A DNA stretch of 64,000 nucleotides from Methyloversatilis discipulorum (GTDB lineage: Bacteria; Pseudomonadota; Gammaproteobacteria; Burkholderiales; Rhodocyclaceae). The translations under genes and the position numbers were made by a program. The notes below the pieces were generated by a model, which searched no databases, was not told where the DNA came from, and saw only the letters and a program-made list of their open reading frames with translations. The stretch covers positions 1,550,001 to 1,614,000 of the forward strand of contig NZ_ARVV01000001.1 in assembly GCF_000385375.1 (NCBI RefSeq). The letters run 5' to 3'. Below, in pieces: positions 8,268 to 16,352 of the stretch; within the stretch, counting starts at the first letter, position 1, and each line of letters starts with the position of its first letter.

Positions 8268-9101
8268 TTACTGCATCAGCGACATGACGAGCTGAGACAT
8301 GCTGGAGCTCTGCTTGAGCATGGAGGTGCCCGCTTGCATGAGCATCTGCTTCGAGGTCATGTTGGCGGTTTCGGATGCGTAGTCTACATCCATGATGCGA
8401 CCGCGCGCCTGTTCGGTATTGGTCTTCATGTTGGCCAGGTTGTTGTAGACGTGGTCGAGGCGGTTCGACGCGGCGCCGATCTGCGAGCGCAGCGTGCCGA
8501 CCGCGGTGATCGTCGTCTCGGCCAGCGTGATCGCGGCGTTGGCGGCGGTCGAAATGTCACCGGCGTTGAGTGCGGTGACCGCGGTGGTCAGCGTCGTGAA
8601 GTTGGCCGAGGTGTCGACCACCATGGTTTCCGCGGCGTCGGCGCCGATCTGGAAGGTCACGCCGCCGGCCGTGGCCAGCGTGCCGCCGGTCAGCAGGGCC
8701 TGGCCGCCGAACTTCGTGTTGGTCATGATGTTGGTCAGTTCGAGACCGAGCTGGTCGTATTCCGCCTTCATCGCCGTCTTGTCGCTGGCGTTCGATGCAC
8801 CGTTCGACGCTTCGGTCGCCAGGTCCTTCATACGCAGCACGATGTTGGTGATTTCGGTGAATGCGCCTTCGGCGGTCTGCATCATCGAGATGCCGTTCTG
8901 GGTGTTGCGCTGGGCCACCGCCATGCCGCGCGTCTGCGCACTCAGGCGGGTGGCGATCTGCAGGCCGGCGGCGTCGTCCATCGCGGAATTGACGCGGAAG
9001 CCGGTGCCCAGGCGGGTCATCGAGGTTGACAGGGCTTTCTGGGTGCCGCCCACCGAGTTCTGTGCGGTCAAGGCTGCGGCGTTGGTATGAAGGCTGAGCA
9101 T
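8268..9101 (-). CDS. lafA: Flagellin 1 (lateral-type filament protein)
   Basis: 277 residues. The N-terminal D0/D1 part (MLSLHTNAAALTAQ, MTRLGTGFRVNSAMDDAAGLQIATRL) and C-terminal D1/D0 part (AASNRLDHVYNNLANMKTNTEQARGRIMDVDYA, ending QLVMSLMQ) are canonical flagellin coiled coils; the middle (about 135-200) is variable and short. The ATG at 9101, preceded by GGAGACC, is preferred over an upstream in-frame ATG because flagellins begin directly with this sequence. It is one of three reverse-strand paralogs, each with a similarly placed promoter element. Small flagellins of this size are common in lateral systems. The symbol is given by position. Confidence 0.93.
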   Translation of the reverse strand: MLSLHTNAAALTAQNSVGGTQKALSTSMTRLGTGFRVNSAMDDAAGLQIATRLSAQTRGMAVAQRNTQNGISMMQTAEGAFTEITNIVLRMKDLATEASNGASNASDKTAMKAEYDQLGLELTNIMTNTKFGGQALLTGGTLATAGGVTFQIGADAAETMVVDTSANFTTLTTAVTALNAGDISTAANAAITLAETTITAVGTLRSQIGAASNRLDHVYNNLANMKTNTEQARGRIMDVDYASETANMTSKQMLMQAGTSMLKQSSSMSQLVMSLMQ

Positions 9102-9180
9102 GAATGGTCTCCGGGTCGAGGGGCGGGGATCGGCCACCGGTACCGGCATGTTCGCCGCCTCGTTGGCCTCATCAGGAAAA

Positions 9181-9208
9181 GGCGACGCGGAAGGCGGATA
9201 ACTTAAAT
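9181..9208 (-). promoter_or_regulatory. Sigma-28-like promoter of flagellin 1
   Basis: On the reverse strand the element reads ATTTAAG, 15 bases, then GTCGCC. The same element with the same spacing precedes flagellins 2 and 3. Its downstream edge is 80 bases from the start codon, as for flagellin 2. Confidence 0.6.
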
Positions 9209-9246
9209 GGCTGCCATGTCCGTTTCACGACACGCTGGCGACATGC

Positions 9247-9286
9247 AAAAAAAAAGAGCCAGCCACACCGACAGGCGCGACTGGCT
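9247..9286 (-). terminator. Rho-independent terminator of flagellin 2
   Basis: Read on the reverse strand: AGCCAG (9286-9281) pairs with CTGGCT (9262-9257) and is followed by C and nine T residues (complement of the A run at 9247-9255). It lies about 50 bases downstream of the flagellin 2 stop. Confidence 0.8.
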
Positions 9287-9335
9287 TAGCCTGCTGCACA
9301 CGGCCCCCGGAGGGCGCGTGCCGCGGGGGGGAGGG

Positions 9336-10196
9336 TTACTGCATCAGCGACATGACGAGCTGAGACATGCTGGAGCTCTGCTTGAGCATCGAGGTGCCGG
9401 CCTGCATGAGCATCTGCTTGGAGGTCATGTTGGCGGTCTCGGAGGCGTAGTCGACATCCATGATGCGACCGCGTGCCTGTTCGGTATTGGTCTTCATGTT
9501 GGACAGGTTGTTGTAGACGTGGTCGAGGCGGTTCGACGCCGCACCGAGGTCGGCGCGCACCGAGCCCACTTCGTTGATGCGCGACTCGAGCTGACCGATC
9601 GCGGCCGTCGCGTTGGCCGAGGTCAGGATTTCACCGAGCGAGGTGGCGGTGGCGTTGCCGGCGCCGGTGGCGAAGGCGGCGTCCAGGTTGGTCAGCTTGG
9701 TCACCACGTCCACCGTCATCGTTTCCGCGGCGGCAGCGCCGATCTGGAAGGTGGTGGTGGCGGCGCCCAGCGAACCTGCGCCCTTGAGCAGCGCCTGACC
9801 GCCGAACTTGGTATTCGTCATGATGTTGCCGATTTCCGCCGCGAGCTGCTGGTACTCGGCGTTCATCGCGGTCTTGTCGTTGGTGTTCGACGCGCCGTTG
9901 GCCGCTTCGGTCGCCAGGTCCTTCATGCGCAGCAGGATGTTGGTGACTTCGGTGAACGCGCCTTCGGCGGTCTGCATCATCGAAATGCCGTTCTGCGTGT
10001 TGCGCTGGGCCACCGCCATGCCGCGCGTCTGCGCGTTCAGGCGGGTGGCGATCTGCAGGCCGGCGGCGTCGTCCATCGCGGAATTGACGCGGAAACCGGT
10101 ACCCAGACGGGTCATCGACGTCGACAGGGCTTTCTGGGTACCGCCCACCGAATTCTGTGCGGTCAGGGCGGCGGCGTTGGTGTGCAGGCTCAGCAT
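9336..10196 (-). CDS. Flagellin 2 (lateral-type filament protein)
   Basis: 286 residues, nearly identical to flagellins 1 and 3 over the first about 135 and last about 65 residues, with a different centre (GAGSLGAATTTFQIGAAAAETM, then a short variable helix). It carries the same D0/D1 landmarks, including ASNRLDHVYNNLSNMKTNTEQARG at the C-terminal side, here with LSNMK where the other two have LANMK. A CCGGAG ribosome site precedes the ATG. Flagellins are exported through the FlhA/FliPQR gate with the FliS chaperone and polymerise under the FliD cap. It has its own promoter and a T-rich terminator, so it is a separate transcription unit. Confidence 0.93.
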   Translation of the reverse strand: MLSLHTNAAALTAQNSVGGTQKALSTSMTRLGTGFRVNSAMDDAAGLQIATRLNAQTRGMAVAQRNTQNGISMMQTAEGAFTEVTNILLRMKDLATEAANGASNTNDKTAMNAEYQQLAAEIGNIMTNTKFGGQALLKGAGSLGAATTTFQIGAAAAETMTVDVVTKLTNLDAAFATGAGNATATSLGEILTSANATAAIGQLESRINEVGSVRADLGAASNRLDHVYNNLSNMKTNTEQARGRIMDVDYASETANMTSKQMLMQAGTSMLKQSSSMSQLVMSLMQ

Positions 10197-10275
10197 GGGA
10201 ATCTCCGGATAGGGGTTCTGGCTTCAGGGCATCGACGCCACGGCGTGCGCGTTTTCGATGTCCTCATCCGGAGAG

Positions 10276-10303
10276 GGCGACGCCGACGCGGCCAACCTTA
10301 AAT
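10276..10303 (-). promoter_or_regulatory. Sigma-28-like promoter of flagellin 2
   Basis: The reverse strand reads ATTTAAG, 15 bases, then GTCGCC, 80 bases upstream of the flagellin 2 start. The distal part overlaps the stop codon of the FliK-like gene, so that gene ends inside this promoter. Confidence 0.6.
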
Positions 10304-11260
10304 CGGTGACATCCATTTTGTTACCGCGACACTGCTGCGGTCCCTCTGCGGCGTGGTCAGCGCGAGCAGTACTTCGGCGGCGACGCGGAACAGCGGCAGC
10401 GGCAGGTGCGCATGCAGTGCCGATGGCCGGGAGATGTCGAGGGCCCGGAGATGCAGCCGCCCCGAGGCGGCGTGCAGCAAACGGCACGATGCGAGACGGG
10501 TACCGGCGAGCACCAGCGCGGCTGCCAGTGCGGGCAGAATTTCGCGTACATGCGCGGCCGCCGTGTCGCCATCGATGCGGAACTGCAGATGGACACCGGC
10601 CGCGATCTGCAGCCGCACCTGCACCAGGCCCTTGCCCGGCAGTTCGATCTCGATCAGCAGAACGGCCGACGCGGCTGCAGTGGCGGCATGCTTCGCGTCC
10701 TCGTCGTCGCCGATGAACAGTCTGGCCGGCGGGCCGTCGCTCAGATGCACAGGGAAGATCCAGCGCTCCGCGCCGGGCAGCGGGAGCAGCGGCGGGGGGG
10801 CGCTGACGCGGCCCGGCTCGACTTGCAGCGGGGGCGTGCTCGCGGCGGACGCGTCCGCACGCATCAGTTCGGTCGTGATCTGCCGGAACGCGCGGGTGCG
10901 CAGTGCGGCGGCGAGATCCAGCGCTCCGGGCGCGCGCCAGCGCAGATGGCGCAGCAGCAGCTGATCGGGTTGCATCGCCGCCGACAGTTCATCGGCCGGC
11001 GCCGACGGCCGGGCGGGAACACCGGGGGTCTCGGCTTCGACCTGAAGTTCGACCGCCGGCGAGGTGGACAGCACCCGGACAGCGAGTCGCTCGCCTGCCA
11101 CCAGCGGCCGACCCAGCAGGGCCAAGCCCTGCAGGCGGGACGCCACCACGTCGTCTGCGGTGTCGACGGCGGCACCGGCGTCAGCCGGTGACGGCAGACG
11201 CTCGGGAGGGCGCCGCAACGGCAGTGTCAGTGCGAGACGCGGAATCCTCTCTATCGTCAT
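10298..11260 (-). CDS. FliK-like C-terminal domain protein nested between flagellin genes
   Basis: 320 residues. The C-terminal half resembles the FliK/hook-length-control C-terminal domain: PVHLSDGPPARLFIGD, then an LPGKGLVQVRLQIAAGVHLQFRID strand pattern, then LPALAAALVLAGTRLASCRLL. The N-terminal half is Ala/Pro-rich and of low complexity, as in FliK proteins. It lies on the same strand as the flagellins, just downstream of the flagellin 3 terminator, with GGAG ahead of its ATG. A canonical fliK is present at 20275, so this is an extra divergent relative. What it measures or regulates is unknown; the family assignment rests on pattern, not alignment. Confidence 0.55.
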   Translation of the reverse strand: MTIERIPRLALTLPLRRPPERLPSPADAGAAVDTADDVVASRLQGLALLGRPLVAGERLAVRVLSTSPAVELQVEAETPGVPARPSAPADELSAAMQPDQLLLRHLRWRAPGALDLAAALRTRAFRQITTELMRADASAASTPPLQVEPGRVSAPPPLLPLPGAERWIFPVHLSDGPPARLFIGDDEDAKHAATAAASAVLLIEIELPGKGLVQVRLQIAAGVHLQFRIDGDTAAAHVREILPALAAALVLAGTRLASCRLLHAASGRLHLRALDISRPSALHAHLPLPLFRVAAEVLLALTTPQRDRSSVAVTKWMSPI

Positions 11261-11282
11261 GGCGAATGCTCCGGATATGAAA

Positions 11283-11313
11283 GAGCCAACCGTCCGGCTG
11301 GCACGGTTGGCTC
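11283..11313 (-). terminator. Hairpin terminator after flagellin 3
   Basis: A perfect 11-bp stem (GAGCCAACCGT with ACGGTTGGCTC) about 45 bases downstream of the flagellin 3 stop, followed on the reverse strand by TT. The FliK-like gene starts 22 bases beyond it, so that gene may depend on read-through. Confidence 0.65.
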
Positions 11314-11356
11314 GTCCTGCGGTGCGCGGACCTCGGGGCCGCGCGGGCCATCAGGC

Positions 11357-12199
11357 TTACTGCATCAGCGACATGACGAGCTGGGACATGCTGGAGCTCT
11401 GCTTGAGCATCGAGGTGCCGGCCTGCATGAGCATCTGCTTGGAGGTCATGTTGGCGGTCTCGGAGGCGTAGTCGACATCCATGATGCGACCGCGTGCCTG
11501 CTCGGTATTGGTCTTCATGTTGGCCAGGTTGTTGTAGACGTGGTCGAGGCGGTTCGACGCGGCGCCGAGCTGGGCACGCACGCCGCCGACATCATTGATC
11601 CAGCCCTCGATGTCGCCGATGGCGGTGGCGGCGGTGGCGGCGGTCGTGATGTCGCCGAGCGTGGCGGCCGTGGTCAGGTCGGTCACCAGCGCGGCCAGAT
11701 CGGTCGACACGTCCACCGACATCGTTTCCGCGGCAGCGGCGCCGATCTGGTAGGTGATGGCGCCGGCCTGCAGCGAGCCCGCGCCATTGAGCAGGGCCTG
11801 GCCGCCGAACTTGGTGTTGTTCAGGATGTTGCCCAGTTCGGAACCCAGTTCCTGGTATTCGGCGTCCATCGCCGTCTTGTCGTCGGTGTTCGACGCGCCG
11901 TTACGCGCTTCGGTCGCCAGATCCTTCATGCGCAGCAGGATGTTGGTGATTTCGGTGAATGCGCCTTCGGCGGTCTGCATCATCGAAATGCCGTTCTGCG
12001 CATTGCGCTGGGCGACGGCCATGCCACGGGTCTGGGCGCTCAGGCGGGTGGCGATCTGCAGGCCGGCGGCGTCGTCCATCGCGGAATTGACGCGGAAACC
12101 GGTACCCAGGCGGGTCATCGAGGTGGACAGGGCTTTCTGGGTACCACCCACCGAATTCTGTGCGGTCAGGGCGGCGGCGTTGGTGTGCAGGCTCAGCAT
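11357..12199 (-). CDS. Flagellin 3 (lateral-type filament protein)
   Basis: 280 residues with the same conserved ends as the other two flagellins and its own variable centre (GSLQAGAITYQIGAAAAETM, then a Thr/Ala-rich stretch at about 180-205). AGGAG precedes the ATG. It is the outermost of the three, divergent from fliE; the 346-base gap upstream holds both its promoter and that of fliE. The conserved DNA ends of the three genes could allow recombination that reshuffles the surface-exposed centre. Confidence 0.93.
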   Translation of the reverse strand: MLSLHTNAAALTAQNSVGGTQKALSTSMTRLGTGFRVNSAMDDAAGLQIATRLSAQTRGMAVAQRNAQNGISMMQTAEGAFTEITNILLRMKDLATEARNGASNTDDKTAMDAEYQELGSELGNILNNTKFGGQALLNGAGSLQAGAITYQIGAAAAETMSVDVSTDLAALVTDLTTAATLGDITTAATAATAIGDIEGWINDVGGVRAQLGAASNRLDHVYNNLANMKTNTEQARGRIMDVDYASETANMTSKQMLMQAGTSMLKQSSSMSQLVMSLMQ

Positions 12200-12261
12200 G
12201 GAAGGTCTCCTGGTCTGGTTCGGCGGTGAGGATCGGGCGTCTTGCGCCGTCTCCAGACACA

Positions 12262-12289
12262 GGCGACCGCTGACCCGCCGGTCTTAAAT
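12262..12289 (-). promoter_or_regulatory. Sigma-28-like promoter of flagellin 3
   Basis: The reverse strand reads ATTTAAG, 15 bases, then GTCGCC, 63 bases upstream of the flagellin 3 start codon. This is the third copy of the flagellin element. Confidence 0.6.
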
Positions 12290-12299
12290 CCGGATTCAT

Positions 12300-12429
12300 C
12301 TTCCGGGCCCCTCACGCGCCCCGGCGTGACCCATGACAGACGTCTTTGTCTGTCGGGAGTTTTTCCCTTCTCGTAGAAACATCATGTTTTTCATATACAT
12401 AGGGTAAATATGAAGTTTGTATTTACACG
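12300..12429. promoter_or_regulatory. Regulatory gap between flagellin 3 and fliE with two inverted repeats
   Basis: This stretch of the 346-base divergent gap has two inverted repeats. GACAGAC (12335-12341) pairs with GTCTGTC (12348-12354), and TTCATAT (12390-12396) pairs with ATATGAA (12408-12414) across 11 bases. The second lies just ahead of the fliE promoter -35 in locally AT-rich DNA, where an activator or repressor would bind. No ORF of note is present. Confidence 0.4.
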
Positions 12430-12456
12430 TAAAGTTTTGTCGCTGAGCGTCGATAC
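12430..12456 (+). promoter_or_regulatory. Sigma-28-like promoter of the fliE operon
   Basis: TAAAG (12430-12434), 14 bases, then GTCGATAC (12449-12456), close to the enterobacterial TAAA-N15-GCCGATAA pattern. The first 12 bases, TAAAGTTTTGTC, are identical in the fliM promoter. CGTACGGTTAA follows at 12462-12472. Confidence 0.6.
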
Positions 12457-12545
12457 ATACACGTACGGTTAAGCAGCCGAAGCTGCGCCACATAGAACCA
12501 ATCTGCCGGCCTCTGCCACCGGCAAGACAAAAAGGTGATGCACGT

Positions 12546-12890
12546 ATGGGATATGAATTCGCCAGCGCGATCGGTGCCAGCAAGGCGTTGATCGAGGCCG
12601 ATGCCACCAACATTGCGGCGAGCGCCGCCATGCCGCTCCAGCCGGCTTCCCGCTTCGGCGGTGCAGAGGGCGCCGGTTTCGCGAGTGCGATGCAGGACGC
12701 CGTGCAGCGTGTCGATGCCATGCAGCACGAGGCGTCGCAGCGCATGGAGGCGGTCGACAGCGGCCAGAGCGACGACCTGGTCGGCGCCATGCTGGCCAGC
12801 CAGGAGGCCAGCCTGTCCTTCTCGATGCTGATGCAGGTGCGCAACAAGGTGGTGGGGGCCGTCGAGGACCTCATCAAGCTGCCTCTCTGA
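12546..12890 (+). CDS. fliE: Flagellar MS-ring/rod junction protein FliE
   Basis: 114 residues. The C-terminal part is diagnostic: FASAMQDAVQRVDAM, then DDLVGAMLASQEASLSFSMLMQVRNKVVGAVEDLIKLPL in family order. FliE joins the FliF ring to the rod and is exported early. An AAGGTG site sits 8 bases before the ATG. It opens the fliEFGHIJ operon behind a sigma-28-like promoter and is followed 21 bases later by fliF. Confidence 0.93.
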   Translation: MGYEFASAIGASKALIEADATNIAASAAMPLQPASRFGGAEGAGFASAMQDAVQRVDAMQHEASQRMEAVDSGQSDDLVGAMLASQEASLSFSMLMQVRNKVVGAVEDLIKLPL

Positions 12891-12911
12891 CACTGACCTG
12901 GAACAGCCCAC

Positions 12912-14633
12912 GTGATCGCAACCGTACGCGGCGGCCTGCAACGCCTGCGCGCCGGCTCCGGGGCCATGCCCTCGCTGCCGCCCGCCTTCCTCAAAAGTCT
13001 GGTTCCGCTGATGGTGATCGCCGTCGCGATCACCGCGCTCGTCCTCATGTATCTGTGGCAGGACCAGGCCAGCTACAAACCGGTGTTCGGCGCCCGCCAG
13101 AAGGTGGCGACGGCCGACATGATGTCGGTACTCGATGCCGAAGGCATTCCCTACCGCCTGCATCCGGAAAGTGGACAGGTGCTGGTGCCGGACGCCCAGC
13201 TTGGTCGCGTGCGCATGCTGCTCGCGGCCAAGGGCGTAGCGGCGCAACTGCCTGCCGGCCTCGAACTGATGGACCAGAACGATCCGCTCGGCGTCAGTCA
13301 GTTCGTACAGGACGTGCGTTACCGGCGCGGCCTGGAAGGTGAGCTGGCGCAGAGCATCCTGACGCTGGACGCCGTCGATTCGGTGCGTGTACACCTGTCC
13401 ATCGCACGTTCCACCTCCTTCGTCGCCACCGACGGCGAGAAGAGCACCGCGTCGGTGGTGCTCGGCCTCAAGCCCGGACGCACGCTGAGCCCGGAACAGA
13501 TCGCCGCCATCATCAATCTGGTCGCCGGCAGCGTGTCGACGCTGGACCCGCAGCGCGTCAGCCTGGTCGATCAGGCCGGCAACTACCTGTCGGCGCGCGT
13601 CGATCTGAGCGACGGCTTCGAGACGCACGGCGGCAACGAGGCGGCACACCGCTTCCAGAACGAGGCGCGCGGCAATGTGCGCGACCTGCTGTCGCCGGTG
13701 CTGGGCGAGCACAACTACCGCGTCAGCGTGACCGCCGAGGTCGACAACGACCGCGTCGAGGAGACGCACGAGAAGTACGGCGAGGCGCCGCGTGTCACCA
13801 GCGAGGCCACGCGCGAGGAGCAGGACCGCAACCGCGTCGCGCTCGGCGTACCCGGTTCGCTCAGCAACCGTCCGGTCGCTGCACCGGCCGCGCAGGCGCC
13901 GGCGCAGCCGGCTGCGGCCGGCGAACAAGCCGCCGCGCCCGCACCTGACGCCGCTGGCGCGCGCAAGAACGCGTCGACCCGCCAGTACGCCTACGACCGC
14001 AGCATCACGCAGATCAAGCGCAGCCGCGGCCGCCTGCAGAAGCTCAACGTCGCCGTCGTGCTCAACAACGCGGCGGCGGCCGATCCGGCGAAGGGCTGGA
14101 GCGAGGCCGAGATCAGGAATATCGAACGCATTCTCGCCAATGGCCTGGGCATCAACGCCGAGCGCGGCGACCAGCTGGTCGTGTCGTCGCTGACTTTCCC
14201 GGCGCAGCCTGAAGCACCGGCCTGGTGGGCGCAGCGCGACAACATCGTCGATATGGGGTCGTGGCTGCTGTATGCCGCGGGCGGGCTGCTGGCGCTGCTG
14301 TTCGTCGTGCGCCCGCTGGTGCGCTCGGCACAGCAGCGCATCGCCCCGACGCCTCCGCGTGACGAGGACATACCGGTGCGCGATGCCACGCCGGACACGC
14401 AGGCACCAGTCGCCGCAGCCGCCCCCGCGCTGGCGCTCGACGGTGGATCGGCCGCCGGCGGCAGCCCGGTGGTGTCGCTGCTCGAGAACTACGACCTGCC
14501 GCCGCCGGGCTCCCCGGTCGACGTGCTGGTCGAACATCTGAAGGTCCTGGCCGGCAAGGAGCCGGAGCGGGTCGCCGAAGTCGTCAAGCAATGGGTGCAG
14601 AAGAATGGCCGATCCGAACAACCCGCTGAGTAA
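12912..14633 (+). CDS. fliF: Flagellar MS-ring protein FliF
   Basis: 573 residues starting at GTG. A first membrane helix at about 28-48 is followed by the YscJ/FliF ring-building domains (YKPVFGARQKVATADMMSVLDAEGIPY, VRVHLSIARSTSFVATDGEKSTASV), a Pro/Ala-rich loop at about 315-345, a second membrane helix at about 450-475 and a cytoplasmic tail that binds FliG. FliF forms the MS ring, the first structure to assemble. The C-terminus overlaps fliG by 29 bp, which suggests translational coupling of the two partners. Confidence 0.96.
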   Translation: MIATVRGGLQRLRAGSGAMPSLPPAFLKSLVPLMVIAVAITALVLMYLWQDQASYKPVFGARQKVATADMMSVLDAEGIPYRLHPESGQVLVPDAQLGRVRMLLAAKGVAAQLPAGLELMDQNDPLGVSQFVQDVRYRRGLEGELAQSILTLDAVDSVRVHLSIARSTSFVATDGEKSTASVVLGLKPGRTLSPEQIAAIINLVAGSVSTLDPQRVSLVDQAGNYLSARVDLSDGFETHGGNEAAHRFQNEARGNVRDLLSPVLGEHNYRVSVTAEVDNDRVEETHEKYGEAPRVTSEATREEQDRNRVALGVPGSLSNRPVAAPAAQAPAQPAAAGEQAAAPAPDAAGARKNASTRQYAYDRSITQIKRSRGRLQKLNVAVVLNNAAAADPAKGWSEAEIRNIERILANGLGINAERGDQLVVSSLTFPAQPEAPAWWAQRDNIVDMGSWLLYAAGGLLALLFVVRPLVRSAQQRIAPTPPRDEDIPVRDATPDTQAPVAAAAPALALDGGSAAGGSPVVSLLENYDLPPPGSPVDVLVEHLKVLAGKEPERVAEVVKQWVQKNGRSEQPAE

Positions 14634-15642
14634 TCCCATCATCCCGTCGGGCAGCAATCTGAGTCCGCTCGAACAGGCGGCCATCGTGCTGCTGAGCATG
14701 GGCGAGGAGCCGGCAGCCGGCGTGCTGCGCTGTCTGTCGCGCGAGGAACTGCTCGAAGTGACCGGCGTCATGTCGCGTCTGAGCGGCATCAAGGTCGAGA
14801 GCGTGCGCACCGCGATCCAGCGCTTCTTCGACGAATACCGCGAACAGAGCGGCGTGCATGGCGCCTCGCGCTCCTATCTGAAGCGCTCGCTGGATCTGGC
14901 ACTGGGCGGCGAGATCGCCAGCAGCGTGCTGAACAGCATCTACGGCGACGCCATACGCCCGCTGATGGCACGCCTGCAGTGGGCGTCGCCGAAATGGCTG
15001 GCCGACTTCATCGCCGACGAGCACGTGCGCATGCAGGCGGTGTTCCTCGCCTTCCTGCCGCCTGCGCTGGCCGGCGCCGTGATCGACGCACTGCCCGAGG
15101 ACGGACGCGACCTGCTGCTGCTGAACGTCGCGCGGCTGAAGGAGATCGACCACGAACTGCTTGTCGAGCTGGAGGAGCTGGTGAACCGCTGCCTCGCCAG
15201 CCTCGGCTCGCAGAGCGCCAGTGTCGAGGGCACGCGCCAGGCGGCGGAAATCCTGAACCGCCTGTCCGGCAACAAGCAGCAGATGGTCGAACAGCTGCGC
15301 GCGCGCGACCCGAAGGTGGTGTCCGAAATCGAAATGAGCATGTACGACTTCTACATCCTGTCGCGCCAGTCCGACACCGTGCTGCAGCGCCTGCTCGAGG
15401 ACGTGCCGCTGGAACAGTGGGCGATCGCGCTCAAGGGCGCCGAGCCCGAAGTGCGCGACGCCATCATGCAGACCATGCCGCGTCGCCAGGCGCAGAGCTT
15501 CGAGGACACCATGCGCCGCACCGGCCCGGTGCCGCTGAGCCGCATCGAACAGACGCGCCGCGAAATCATGGCCCAGGTGAAGACGCTGGTCGACGCCGGC
15601 GAAATCGAGGTGCAGCTGTTCGCCGAGGCCGTCGTCGAATGA
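14605..15642 (+). CDS. fliG: Flagellar motor switch protein FliG
   Basis: 345 residues. The start (LSPLEQAAIVLLSMGEE) is the FliF-binding domain; the middle has the armadillo-like repeats; the C-terminal domain has SRQSDTVLQRLLEDVPLEQWAIALKGAEPEVRDAI and the conserved RR-x-A-x-S-x-x-EDTMRRTGPV helix that faces the stator. FliG converts stator force into rotation. It overlaps fliF by 29 bp and fliH by 4 bp. Its length is close to the usual 330-345. Confidence 0.96.
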   Translation: MADPNNPLSNPIIPSGSNLSPLEQAAIVLLSMGEEPAAGVLRCLSREELLEVTGVMSRLSGIKVESVRTAIQRFFDEYREQSGVHGASRSYLKRSLDLALGGEIASSVLNSIYGDAIRPLMARLQWASPKWLADFIADEHVRMQAVFLAFLPPALAGAVIDALPEDGRDLLLLNVARLKEIDHELLVELEELVNRCLASLGSQSASVEGTRQAAEILNRLSGNKQQMVEQLRARDPKVVSEIEMSMYDFYILSRQSDTVLQRLLEDVPLEQWAIALKGAEPEVRDAIMQTMPRRQAQSFEDTMRRTGPVPLSRIEQTRREIMAQVKTLVDAGEIEVQLFAEAVVE

Positions 15643-16352
15643 GCGGCGTACGCCCACACCGCTTTCCGCCGCTGGCACAGATCGCCGCCGGCCGCGCGGA
15701 CGGGCAGTCCGCCGCGCAGTACCAGCAGTCGCTGGCCGACGGATTCCGTCAGGGCATGGACGAGGGCTACCGCGTCGGCCATGAATCCGGCCTCGCCGAC
15801 GGCCTGGCCGAAGGCCGCGAGAGCGGACGCCAGGAGGGCCTGCAGGCCGGGCGCGATGAGGCGCTGCGACAGACGCTGGCTTCGTTCGAACAACTGGCGC
15901 GTCCGCTCGACGCCATGCTCGAACGCCTGCAGGGCCTGCAGGCGGACTACCAGACCGCGCTGCGCAAGGAAGTGGTCGATCTCGTCGCGCGGGTTGCCCG
16001 TCAGGTGATCCGCTGCGAACTGGCGCTGCAGCCGGCGCAGCTGCTGTCGCTGGTCGACGAGACGCTGGCGGCGATGCCGCCGACCCGGCAGGGCATCGAG
16101 GTGCACCTGAATCCGGAAGACCTGAAGCGCATATCCGACATCGATGCGCCGCGCGCCGCGCGCTGGCATCTGGTCGCCGATCCGCGTCTGGAACTGGGCG
16201 AATGCCTGGTGAAGGCGGGCGATCACGAAGCCGACGCCGGCTGCGCGCAGCGCTTGGCCGCCTGCGTCGAGCAGGTGCGTGCCCAGTTGCTCGACGGTGG
16301 CGATGCATCGCCGCCGGCGATCGACGTACCCTACACCGCGGAGGCCGCATGA
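15639..16352 (+). CDS. fliH: Flagellar export ATPase regulator FliH
   Basis: 237 residues starting at the ATG that overlaps the fliG stop (ATGA). The N-terminal third has a run of GxxxG-type repeats (GFRQGMDEGYRVGHESGLADGLAEG, continuing), typical of FliH. The C-terminal domain matches the HrpE/YscL fold with VARQVIRCELALQP and a GECLVKAGDHEADAG end. FliH binds FliI and ties it to FliN at the C-ring. It overlaps fliI by 4 bp. Confidence 0.9.
   Translation: MSGVRPHRFPPLAQIAAGRADGQSAAQYQQSLADGFRQGMDEGYRVGHESGLADGLAEGRESGRQEGLQAGRDEALRQTLASFEQLARPLDAMLERLQGLQADYQTALRKEVVDLVARVARQVIRCELALQPAQLLSLVDETLAAMPPTRQGIEVHLNPEDLKRISDIDAPRAARWHLVADPRLELGECLVKAGDHEADAGCAQRLAACVEQVRAQLLDGGDASPPAIDVPYTAEAA

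Noticed and set aside
9247..9255. A9 run as a phase-variable tract
   Set aside because: It lies in the intergenic gap and, on the reverse strand, forms the T run of a flagellin terminator, which explains it.
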